Positions 1-5,117 of a stretch of DNA of 12,815 bases are shown in pieces. Location of the stretch: assembly GCA_002434595.1 (NCBI GenBank), contig DJKK01000057.1, forward strand, positions 1 to 12,815, in the 5' to 3' direction. The translations under genes were made by a program, and so were the position numbers. Under the pieces are notes generated by a model. That model did not search any database. It saw only the letters and a program-made list of their open reading frames with translations, and was not told the origin of the DNA. The DNA is from Alphaproteobacteria bacterium UBA6544. Its GTDB lineage: Bacteria > Pseudomonadota > Alphaproteobacteria > UBA8366. Each line of letters begins with the position of its first letter. Position 1 is the stretch's first letter.

Positions 1-1
1 T

Positions 2-748
2 TTCACCGTCGCCTATTATTATGAGAAATTCGAGGCAGCAACTTGGCGTTTCCTGCGCGAAAAGGGTGTCGATCCCGCTGCGGCACGAACGATCGATGCG
101 TTGACCCACTACAAGGCAGAGCTGCGCGAACGCGACATTTTTCGCATCGAAACAGCACTCATCGAAGGTGGTGACACTCCTTTGGTCGGCCACAAACTCT
201 TCAATGCCGAGACGGATGAATTATGCACTTCCATGCAGCAGCAGTTGCGCGGCATAACCCTGTCTGGTGATACTGTCGAATGGGACGGTGATAAACGTGA
301 AGAACGACCGGTACCTGTCGACGGACAGAACTGGGTGGCTTCGCAGCGCAGCGTGGTGCGGCCAGAAGAAGCGGATTGGACCGGCTATCTAGCCCTGCCT
401 GGACACATCCACCGGTTTTCGACAGCAAATTCTTTTATTATAGCGGCATTCGGTCTAACCCCGGAATACATGACAAAAGAGCGGGTCGGCTTATCGACCT
501 TTGAGTTTCAGCTCGTCTTCCACAACAAGCGAGCCGCTCCTGGTACGCTGATTGACGTGGATAGTTGCGTGGCCCAGCTCGGCGGCTCGTCAATACGGCT
601 ATACCACCGGCTTCGGGATGGTGATACAGGCGAGGATATCGCAGGGCTTAGCCAGTTTGGTGTGCAACTAGACCTCGATGCGCGTCGCCCGAAGCGGATT
701 GCCGACGACTTGCGCGAACGGGCTCGGTCGCTCCTGGCAACAGGGTAA
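2..748 (+). CDS. Acyl-CoA thioesterase, double hotdog (4HBT-like), 5'-partial
   Basis: The reading frame is open from base 2 to a TAA at 746-748, giving 248 residues with no start in view, so the gene begins before the window. The visible N-terminus (FTVAYYYEKFEAATWRFLRE) resembles the long helix of a 4HBT-type hotdog. Strand-like sequence follows (about residues 47-75), then a linker rich in charged residues and proline. A second hotdog-like half (about 138-248) carries its own helix and the strand pattern FEFQLVFHN...GTLIDVDSCVAQLGGSS. Two such halves are typical of double-hotdog acyl-CoA thioesterases, which hydrolyse acyl-CoA in the cytoplasm; the substrate cannot be read from sequence. 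It is convergent with the CoA-transferase at 1127-2341, but a tRNA-derived repeat lies between them, so the two need not be functionally linked. An internal TTG at 101 is not needed as a start because the homologous-looking helix lies upstream of it. Confidence 0.72.
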   Translation, partial: FTVAYYYEKFEAATWRFLREKGVDPAAARTIDALTHYKAELRERDIFRIETALIEGGDTPLVGHKLFNAETDELCTSMQQQLRGITLSGDTVEWDGDKREERPVPVDGQNWVASQRSVVRPEEADWTGYLALPGHIHRFSTANSFIIAAFGLTPEYMTKERVGLSTFEFQLVFHNKRAAPGTLIDVDSCVAQLGGSSIRLYHRLRDGDTGEDIAGLSQFGVQLDLDARRPKRIADDLRERARSLLATG

Positions 749-1126
749 AAAGACTAAAGCATCAGAGTATACGAACCAGGCAACCTGAAGTGGCTCAATG
801 ATACCCCGCCGAGGTATAAAGGTGGGTCCGACAAGGCTTGAAATCGTCGAAACCGGTATCAACGACTAACAGAGAGTGTCAAAAATTCCTGTTTTTTGGG
901 GGTTTTGAAATTCTCCTGATCTCGTTGTCATAGCTGGTTAAAGCAAGTGCTAGGGAGTTCGTGACATATTTTGCACATTTGTACAGTGTCCCGTACTAGG
1001 TTCATCCTAATACTCCATGATGACGCGCGGGCGACGGTAGACTTGGACTACGACTCCAATACATGCGCGCCCGGAACGCCTTTCGCCCGGCTAAATGCGC
1101 TGGCAAAATCAGGTACTGCTCGCGAA
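749..1126. other. Gene-free stretch with left att-like repeat
   Basis: These 378 bases between two convergent genes hold no coding sequence I trust. The one solid element is the tRNA-derived repeat at 816-842. Immediately inside it (about 870-925) is an A/T-rich piece with a TCAAAA...TTTTGA dyad and a GAGAGTGTCAAAAATTC start. This faintly resembles an insertion-sequence end, but no partner end was found. The rest, to 1126, shows no recognisable terminator or RNA. Confidence 0.5.
816..842 (-). repeat. Left att-like repeat: 3' fragment of tRNA-Val
   Basis: This stretch matches 3978-4004 at 25 of 27 positions, counted by eye. On the minus strand it reads as the 3' side of the tRNA-Val T-loop, the CTTGT half of the T-stem, the CGGACCC acceptor strand and ACC. 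The match continues four bases past the tRNA end (ATAA on the plus strand). A 3'-tRNA duplicate in the same orientation as an intact tRNA gene, with an integrase gene beside the intact copy, is the usual signature of attL/attR around an integrated element. An old tRNA duplication that then decayed is the alternative, but the match beyond the CCA end and the adjacent integrase favour an att site. Confidence 0.72.
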
Positions 1127-2341
1127 TCAAATGACGCCGTCGCCCCGAAGGGCTTCCAACGCGTCCGCATCGAGGCCGAGTAGATCGCCGTACACATCGG
1201 TATTGTCGGCGCCAAGCGCGCGACCGAGATGTTTAATCTCACCAGGTGTGCGTGAGAGCAACGGAAACACGCCTGGCATGGTGATGCTGTCGATGCGCTC
1301 ATCGCCCATCTCCACAAGGTCGTTGCGGGCCTTGTACTGCGGCTCATTGAAGATGTCCGCTATGTCGTAGATCGGCCCTGACGGTACTTCCCCACCACTT
1401 AGAAGCGCTAGCAACGTCTCCTGCGGCAGCGATGAGGTCCATGCCGATACGATGCGGTTTACCTCGGGGCGTGCGGCCACTCGTTTTTCAATCTTGCCAT
1501 AACGATCATCCGCGGCAAGTTCCGGCGCTTCCATGGCATTTGCTAGGCGCGCGAACATTTTGTCGCTGGTGCAGGCAATGGCAATCCATTTGCCATCGGC
1601 AGTTGGGTAATGCGAGTGCGGGACGACATTGACGGTGTCGGCTCCCATGCGCTCACGCACGAAGCCATTGAACGCGTATGCTGGTGCCATCTCGTCCAGG
1701 AATCGAAATATCGGTTCGTAAAGCGCCACATCTATATATTGCCCAACACCCGTCTGTTCGGCACTGCGCAGTGCCATCATAGTGCCGAGCGCGCCGTAGG
1801 TGCCAGAGAGGTAATCGGCAAGTGTCGTTGAACCGGGCATCAGTGGAGGCCCGTCAGGTTCGCCAGCGAGATGGGTCAAGCCGCTGAAAGCGTGAGCAAT
1901 CCGGGCGAAACCGGGTTCACGGGCTCTTGGTCCGGTCTGGCCGTATCCGGTGACCCGAAGCATGATCAGCTTCGGGTTGAGCGCGTGTAAGTGGTCCCAG
2001 CCAAGACCCCATTTCTCGAGCGTCCCGGTGCGAAAATTCTCGACTACCACGTCGGCTTTTTGCACCATTCCCTCGAGCATGGCTTTGCCGCGCGGCGATT
2101 TGAGATCAAGTGTGACGCAGCGTTTGTTACGTGATTCCTGCAGCCATACAAGGGAATCGCCACTTTCGGTCATGGTGCCGAACTTACGCAGTGGGTCGCC
2201 GGTACCCGGCTGTTCTACCTTGATGACCTCGGCGCCAAATTCCGCAAGAATTGTCGAACAGAAAGGGCCCGCCAGAAAGGTAGCTAAATCGAGGACCCTT
2301 ACACCTGCCAGTGGCATTGGCGTACTCGCCGCTTCATTCAT
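1127..2341 (-). CDS. CaiB/BaiF family CoA-transferase (family III), paralogue 1
   Basis: A complete 404-residue protein, close to the usual ~400 of family III CoA-transferases, which move CoA between carboxylic acids through an aspartyl-CoA anhydride. The N-terminal nucleotide-binding motif VLDLATFLAGPFCSTILAEF is at about 17-36, followed by GAEVIKVEQP, ESRNK, VENFRTGTLEKWGLG and GYGQTGP (132-138). The expected catalytic aspartate is D176 in STTLADYLSGTYGALG. The ATG at 2341 is supported by GAAGGAG six bases upstream. The acid substrates cannot be assigned. It is about 60% identical by eye to the CoA-transferase at 5118-6332, including the C-terminal GLLGLDAD.../GVI ending. It lies between the two att-like repeats, so it may be element cargo. 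Its base composition resembles the chromosomal flanks more than the A+T-rich part of the element. Confidence 0.93.
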   Translation of the reverse strand: MNEAASTPMPLAGVRVLDLATFLAGPFCSTILAEFGAEVIKVEQPGTGDPLRKFGTMTESGDSLVWLQESRNKRCVTLDLKSPRGKAMLEGMVQKADVVVENFRTGTLEKWGLGWDHLHALNPKLIMLRVTGYGQTGPRAREPGFARIAHAFSGLTHLAGEPDGPPLMPGSTTLADYLSGTYGALGTMMALRSAEQTGVGQYIDVALYEPIFRFLDEMAPAYAFNGFVRERMGADTVNVVPHSHYPTADGKWIAIACTSDKMFARLANAMEAPELAADDRYGKIEKRVAARPEVNRIVSAWTSSLPQETLLALLSGGEVPSGPIYDIADIFNEPQYKARNDLVEMGDERIDSITMPGVFPLLSRTPGEIKHLGRALGADNTDVYGDLLGLDADALEALRGDGVI

Positions 2342-2347
2342 ATCAAG

Positions 2348-2354
2348 CTCCTTC
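2348..2354 (-). promoter_or_regulatory. Ribosome binding site of CoA-transferase 1
   Basis: On the minus strand this reads GAAGGAG, six bases before the ATG at 2341. It is a strong Shine-Dalgarno and fixes the start. Confidence 0.75.
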
Positions 2355-2433
2355 GTTTGAACGTTACGCGGGGTGGCGCCGCACTTTATTGCTTTGTCGA
2401 TTTAAACTATTCAAAGCACTGATGCACACCAAG

Positions 2434-2676
2434 ATGACAGAACAGAAGAAACAATGTGATGAATGCTCAGCCCTTGTAGATGAGACCAAGGGCGGAATGG
2501 TGATCCTAGATCAGGAGAGCCCCAGAACTGTAGGAGAGGGTGACGGTGGAGGTTTCCACTGAACCTTCCTCTGCATTCAGCGTGTCAGAGACTGGCGGGA
2601 GAGAGGACTGAGGAGAAAGGAATTGTCTTTTGAGAAGGTAACGAAGAGGTTGGATAGAGAGTATCTTCTATTTTGA
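2434..2676 (+). pseudogene. Small zinc-ribbon-like protein, copy 1, interrupted by a stop
   Basis: Read through one in-frame TGA (2560-2562), the frame gives about 80 codons starting MTEQKKQCDECSALVDETKG and ending at TGA 2674-2676 with ...LDREYLLF. In the second copy (3247-3426) the codon at the stop position is TGG (Trp). The natural stop is also shared, so the internal stop is very likely a point mutation in a once-intact gene. The intact second copy reads CxxC (FLCIQC) after the stop position; here the second Cys has become Arg (CIQR). With the N-terminal CDEC, the ancestral protein would have had CxxC...CxxC spaced about 40 residues apart, as in a zinc ribbon, followed by a charged helix (RDWRERGLRR...). 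An ATG at 2422 is an alternative start; neither has a clear Shine-Dalgarno. I recognise no named family. Phage or island origin is inferred from context. Confidence 0.55.
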
Positions 2677-2679
2677 ACG
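2487..2679 (+). repeat. Direct repeat, copy 1 (193 bp)
   Basis: Aligns without any insertion or deletion to 3237-3429, at a constant offset of 750 bases. I count about 22 mismatches by eye (~89% identity). The left boundary falls inside the small zinc-ribbon gene, about 18 codons after its ATG. The right boundary falls three bases after its stop codon. Confidence 0.9.
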
Positions 2680-2788
2680 CAGCATTCTCAGGTCCTAATC
2701 ACCTGTAATGGCAGCCTACTTCATCACATTCAGACCCTTTTCAAGGTACCTGCTTATTTAATGGCAGTATTTATGCTGAGTTATCCCA

Positions 2789-2971
2789 TTAAGGGTTAAA
2801 AGGATTGGATCCTTCCCGCCATGACAACGTATCTTTGCAGCGCGCACAGATGCGATTATGGATGCCCTTGGACGAGAAAACTTTGCTACATTGCAAACAT
2901 TTTCTGTTGCCAGGACGCGTATCCCTTTTTTGTGGCTTTTGATAATGACCGCGACGGTGTGTATTTTTCAT
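2789..2971 (-). CDS. Small basic zinc-ribbon-like protein (double CxxC), hypothetical
   Basis: A 60-residue, strongly basic protein. A disordered N-terminus rich in Arg, Lys and His (MKNTHRRGHYQKPQKRD...) precedes a compact C-x2-C...C-x2-C core: CLQC at about 25-28 and CARC at about 42-45, with SKGIHNRI between them. The close Cys pairs and the ...HNRIC.RCK ending suggest a small treble-clef or zinc-ribbon nucleic-acid-binding protein. I recall similar short proteins in alphaproteobacterial genomes and prophages but cannot name a family. The start at 2971 lacks a convincing Shine-Dalgarno, so start and expression are uncertain. It lies between the two direct repeats in the A+T-rich part of the putative element. 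It is not a copy of the neighbouring 80-residue zinc-ribbon gene: spacing and flanking residues differ. Confidence 0.6.
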   Translation of the reverse strand: MKNTHRRGHYQKPQKRDTRPGNRKCLQCSKVFSSKGIHNRICARCKDTLSWREGSNPFNP

Positions 2972-3236
2972 TTACATAAGGCCTGAGAAGAAAATGGGCT
3001 AGTATGTGCAGCTGGATAAGGCTGGCAGATGCTTTGCCTCACTGTTTCTGGTTGGTTCCCGATTGGTTGCTTGGCAGTTTTTTCCATTAACCTTTACGCT
3101 GACTGCCATGCATCGGATTTGCGCCATAATGTCACGCTGTCTCGAACTTAAATTGATGGGGTCACAAGGGTAGCAAGTGCTACGAAATCGAGGTATGCAG
3201 CATATTTGAGGTGTCACTTTCAAAACGGTGAGCACT
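2972..3236. other. A+T-rich stretch without a supported gene
   Basis: This segment separates the small zinc-ribbon gene from the second direct repeat. A 78-codon open frame on the minus strand (2999-3235) has no ribosome binding site, no recognisable motif and a composition unlike the neighbouring proteins. I see no RNA gene, terminator or origin-like iterons here. Confidence 0.4.
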
Positions 3237-3429
3237 CAAGGGCAGAATGGTGATCCTAGATCAGGAGAGCCCCAGAGCTGTAGGAGGGGGTGACGATGGA
3301 GGCTTCCACTGGTCCTTCCTCTGTATTCAGTGTGTCAGAGACTGGCGAGAGAGAGGACTTAGGAGAGAGGGATTGTCTCCTGAGGAGGTACTGGAGAGGT
3401 TGGAGAGGGAGTATCCTCTATTTTGAACC
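3237..3429 (+). repeat. Direct repeat, copy 2 (193 bp)
   Basis: The partner of 2487-2679 in the same orientation, with a constant 750-base offset and about 89% identity by eye. Upstream of 3237 the sequence shows no similarity to the 5' part of the first copy, so this copy is truncated at its left edge. Confidence 0.9.
3247..3426 (+). pseudogene. Small zinc-ribbon-like protein, copy 2, 5'-truncated
   Basis: An open frame of 59 codons from ATG 3247 to TGA 3424-3426, in the frame shared with copy 1. It keeps the tryptophan codon mutated to a stop in copy 1 (FHWSF) and an intact C-x2-C (CIQC). It ends in a regular amphipathic helix (LSPEEVLERLEREYPLF). It lacks the N-terminal CDEC half because the repeat begins inside the gene, and a TGA lies six codons upstream of the ATG. 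Translation from the internal ATG would make a half-finger protein; no good Shine-Dalgarno is seen. It is therefore more likely a duplicated gene fragment than a working gene. The better-preserved coding here suggests copy 2 decayed less than copy 1. Confidence 0.5.
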
Positions 3430-3902
3430 TCGCTTTTCCGTTTAAAACAACTTTCTTTTGCCAGTGACTGGATCGAATAGGAAACTTTCTTCCAGTGTGT
3501 CCCCAAAGAAACAGAACCGTACAGGTCCTTCAACACAGTCCCCGCCGACACTTCCTTTAATCTGTCTTCCCTGAACTTGGTGATGTGGTGAGCCCTTAAG
3601 GCTTTAAGCGGCACCTCAGAGAGGAAGGATTTCTCGAGAACCCTGATCCTGTATTTCTCTTTGTCTCTGCCACGTTTCTTCGGAGTGATGTCCTTACCAT
3701 ATTTCCTAATCAGGTCTCCCAAGACCTTGAGTTGATACCCCTCTGTCTGCTGTTCAGGGAGAAACCCTTCAGGGTTGCCCTCAACTCTCTGGCTCCACTG
3801 AAGGGCTAATGCTTTAGTCGGGAAACTCTTGGTGATTGGAGGAAGGCCTGATCTCCTGACCCTTGCCCTCCACCTGCCATTTCTCTTTGTAAAACTGGCC
3901 AT
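3327..3902 (-). pseudogene. Tyrosine-recombinase (phage-type integrase) remnant, catalytic domain lost
   Basis: The start is well supported: ATG at 3902 with GAGGA six bases upstream. Residues 1-45 (MASFTKRNGRWRARVRRSG... then SFPTKALALQWSQ) match the N-terminal arm-binding domain of phage-type integrases. Residues about 58-127 match the SAM-like core-binding domain (LGDLIRKYGKDITP...KALRAHHITKFREDRL...VSAGTVLKDL). After residue 127 (about base 3522) similarity stops; the next expected helix and the whole catalytic domain (Arg...His-x-x-Arg...Tyr) are absent. The open frame then runs to 3327 only because it reads the antisense of the direct repeat. In another frame the stretch after the break encodes FGDTLEESFLFDPVTGKRKL and stops at 3442-3444, just before the repeat, which suggests the original gene end was fused by deletion and frameshift. 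The product cannot recombine DNA. Confidence 0.8.
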
Positions 3903-3947
3903 GATTTTTCCTCACTGGTCCAGAATTGGTCCAAATGAGAAATCATG
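3900..3947. promoter_or_regulatory. Repeat cluster in front of the integrase (possible operator or arm sites)
   Basis: Two copies of TGGTCCA lie in direct orientation at 3916-3922 and 3927-3933, with starts 11 bp apart, about one helical turn. They are bracketed by an inverted pair, CATGATTT (3900-3907) and AAATCATG (3940-3947). The cluster overlaps the integrase start codon and Shine-Dalgarno and lies between the gene and the tRNA att repeat. That is where integrase arm-type sites or an excisionase/repressor operator usually sit. Function is inference. Confidence 0.4.
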
Positions 3948-3977
3948 AGCTACTGAAATTCAGCTAAGTCTTTGAAA

Positions 3978-4004
3978 ATAATGGTGGGTCCGACAAGACT
4001 TGAA
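3978..4004 (-). repeat. Right att-like repeat inside the tRNA-Val 3' end
   Basis: The partner of 816-842 (25 of 27 identical). It covers the 3' side of the T-arm, the acceptor strand and CCA of the tRNA-Val gene plus four bases downstream. The distance between the repeats is 3162 bp, far smaller than a functional integrative element, which fits the deleted integrase. Confidence 0.72.
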
Positions 4005-4058
4005 CTTGTGACCTCCGCCATGTCAAGACGGCGCTCTAGCCAGCTGAGCTACGGACCC
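3982..4058 (-). tRNA. tRNA-Val (anticodon GAC)
   Basis: A complete 77-nt cloverleaf can be read on the minus strand. The acceptor stem is GGGTCCG / CGGACCC and the D-stem GCTC / GAGC. The anticodon stem is CCGTC / GGCGG with loop TTGACAT, giving anticodon GAC (valine, GUC/GUU codons). The T-stem is ACAAG / CTTGT with loop TTCAAGT, followed by discriminator A and an encoded CCA. Its 3' end is the core of a duplicated att-like sequence, so this gene is probably the insertion target of the neighbouring element. It has stayed intact. Confidence 0.96.
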
Positions 4059-4395
4059 ATCAATAAGGTCGCGGGGAGATAGCACCAAACCGAGAGTGGT
4101 TCAAGTCCCGTGGGCGGGCTGACTTCGTTGGCATTGCGGACCGAATCGTAGATACAAGAGTCAGGCAAATCATCGCCGTGATCGGCGATAGCGAACATAC
4201 CGCCTCGATAAAACTGCGTGAAAACGCGGATTCCGCATGATTTGCGCACTCCGCGGTACCCACTTCAAGTTCGGCCGCTGGGTCGACACGGTTTCGAGCA
4301 ACGCGCAATAAACGGCGATGATGAAACAATTCCGGATGTCTGACTGAACCTTGGCACAGGGCCTGCATAATTTTTCCCCAGTGGAGGATTGAACT
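4059..4395. other. Intergenic region between tRNA-Val and the lytic transglycosylase
   Basis: This 337-base stretch between divergent genes should carry both promoters, but I cannot point to a convincing -35/-10 pair. A perfect 7-bp dyad with a TGAT loop (ATCGCCG at 4172-4178, CGGCGAT at 4183-4189) has no following T-run, so an operator or chance hairpin is likelier than a terminator. A GGTTCAAGTCC string near 4099 resembles a tRNA T-loop but no cloverleaf forms around it. No coding frame here is supported. Confidence 0.4.
4383..4387 (+). promoter_or_regulatory. Ribosome binding site of the lytic transglycosylase
   Basis: GGAGG eight bases before the GTG at 4396. This supports GTG as the start, with the signal peptide directly after it. 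Confidence 0.75.
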
Positions 4396-5112
4396 GTGTC
4401 GAACGCGACTCAAATTTGGTCGATCTGGTTCGCAGCGGCCCTGATGACGGTTGCGGCGTGGGGGCCCCCTGCGTCCGCAAAAGCCGCAATTTCCACCGAT
4501 TTATGTGAGCGGTCCGTGCTCCGCGAAGAGCGCGCTCAACGCATCCCGGCGCGCTTGCTACATGCAATCTCAATTGCCGAATCCGGTCGGTGGAATAAGG
4601 CGCGCAAGGAAAATACTGCCTGGCCGTGGACGGTCACTTCCGGCGGCAAGGGCCAGTATTACCCCACCAAGATTGCGGCCATCCGCGCGGTCCAACGCCT
4701 GCAACGCCAAGGGGTCCGGAATATCGATGTCGGTTGCATGCAGGTGAACCTCAGATATCACCCAAAAGCGTTCCAATCTCTCGACGAAGCATTTGATCCG
4801 ACGGCCAACGCACGCTACGCGGGGCGTTTTCTCGCGCAGTTGCACCAGGAAAAACGTTCGTGGGTGCAGGCCGTGAAACACTATCACTCGGCAACCCGTT
4901 CACTACACATGCGGTACCGCGCGAAGGTATACAAGATTTGGCGCGCGGAACGACGCAAGGCTCGCGATGAGCGGAATGTAAAACAACTCGAGAACCGTCG
5001 GCGCAACGCCGCACGATACTCGCGGGCGGATCGCATTCTGGCTCAGAACAGCGTTTCGGCGAAGCGGCTCGATTGGCTTGATCGCACGACCCGGCGGTTG
5101 CTCGATAAGTAG
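4396..5112 (+). CDS. Secreted SLT-type lytic transglycosylase
   Basis: A 238-residue protein starting at GTG 4396 behind GGAGG. Residues 1-28 form a signal peptide (hydrophobic core, then PPASA before Lys29), so it is exported to the periplasm. The lysozyme-like SLT domain spans about 37-170. It shows RIPARLLHAISIAESGRW with the likely catalytic Glu62, GCMQVNLRYHP (113-123), and an ARYAGRFLAQL helix followed by VQAVKHYHS. Such enzymes cleave the MurNAc-GlcNAc bond of peptidoglycan, forming 1,6-anhydro-MurNAc. The last ~65 residues are very basic and Arg-rich (for example RAERRKARDERN, ENRRRNAARYSR), beyond the usual domain. They could bind wall or membrane polyanions, or be disordered. It is monocistronic here and converges on the CoA-transferase at 5118 with only five bases between the stop codons. 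A flagellar or secretion-linked role is possible, but no such genes are nearby. Confidence 0.88.
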   Translation: MSNATQIWSIWFAAALMTVAAWGPPASAKAAISTDLCERSVLREERAQRIPARLLHAISIAESGRWNKARKENTAWPWTVTSGGKGQYYPTKIAAIRAVQRLQRQGVRNIDVGCMQVNLRYHPKAFQSLDEAFDPTANARYAGRFLAQLHQEKRSWVQAVKHYHSATRSLHMRYRAKVYKIWRAERRKARDERNVKQLENRRRNAARYSRADRILAQNSVSAKRLDWLDRTTRRLLDK

Positions 5113-5117
5113 GCTGA

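Noticed and set aside
870..925. A/T-rich GAGAGTGTCAAAAATTC... with a TCAAAA/TTTTGA dyad, resembling an insertion-sequence end
   Set aside because: No matching inverted end, transposase fragment or target duplication was found in the window.
971..1183. 70-codon plus-strand frame overlapping the CoA-transferase 3' end
   Set aside because: Overlaps a solid gene antisense, lacks a ribosome binding site and has no protein-like motif.
2999..3235. 78-codon minus-strand frame in the element
   Set aside because: No ribosome binding site, no motif and uneven composition. Probably a chance frame in A+T-rich DNA.
2487..3429. The two 193-bp repeats as a CRISPR-like or IS structure
   Set aside because: Only two copies, long and coding, with no spacers or terminal inverted repeats. 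Partial gene duplication explains them better.
4096..4115. tRNA T-loop-like string GGTTCAAGTCC on the plus strand
   Set aside because: The flanking bases do not form a T-stem, acceptor or anticodon arm, so there is no second tRNA.
4172..4189. Perfect 7-bp hairpin ATCGCCG-TGAT-CGGCGAT as a terminator
   Set aside because: No T-run on either strand and no gene ending beside it. Kept only as a possible dyad in the intergenic description.
4049..4249. 66-codon minus-strand frame running into tRNA-Val
   Set aside because: Overlaps the tRNA, and its PTGLEP-like text is the familiar artefact of reading through tRNA-like sequence.
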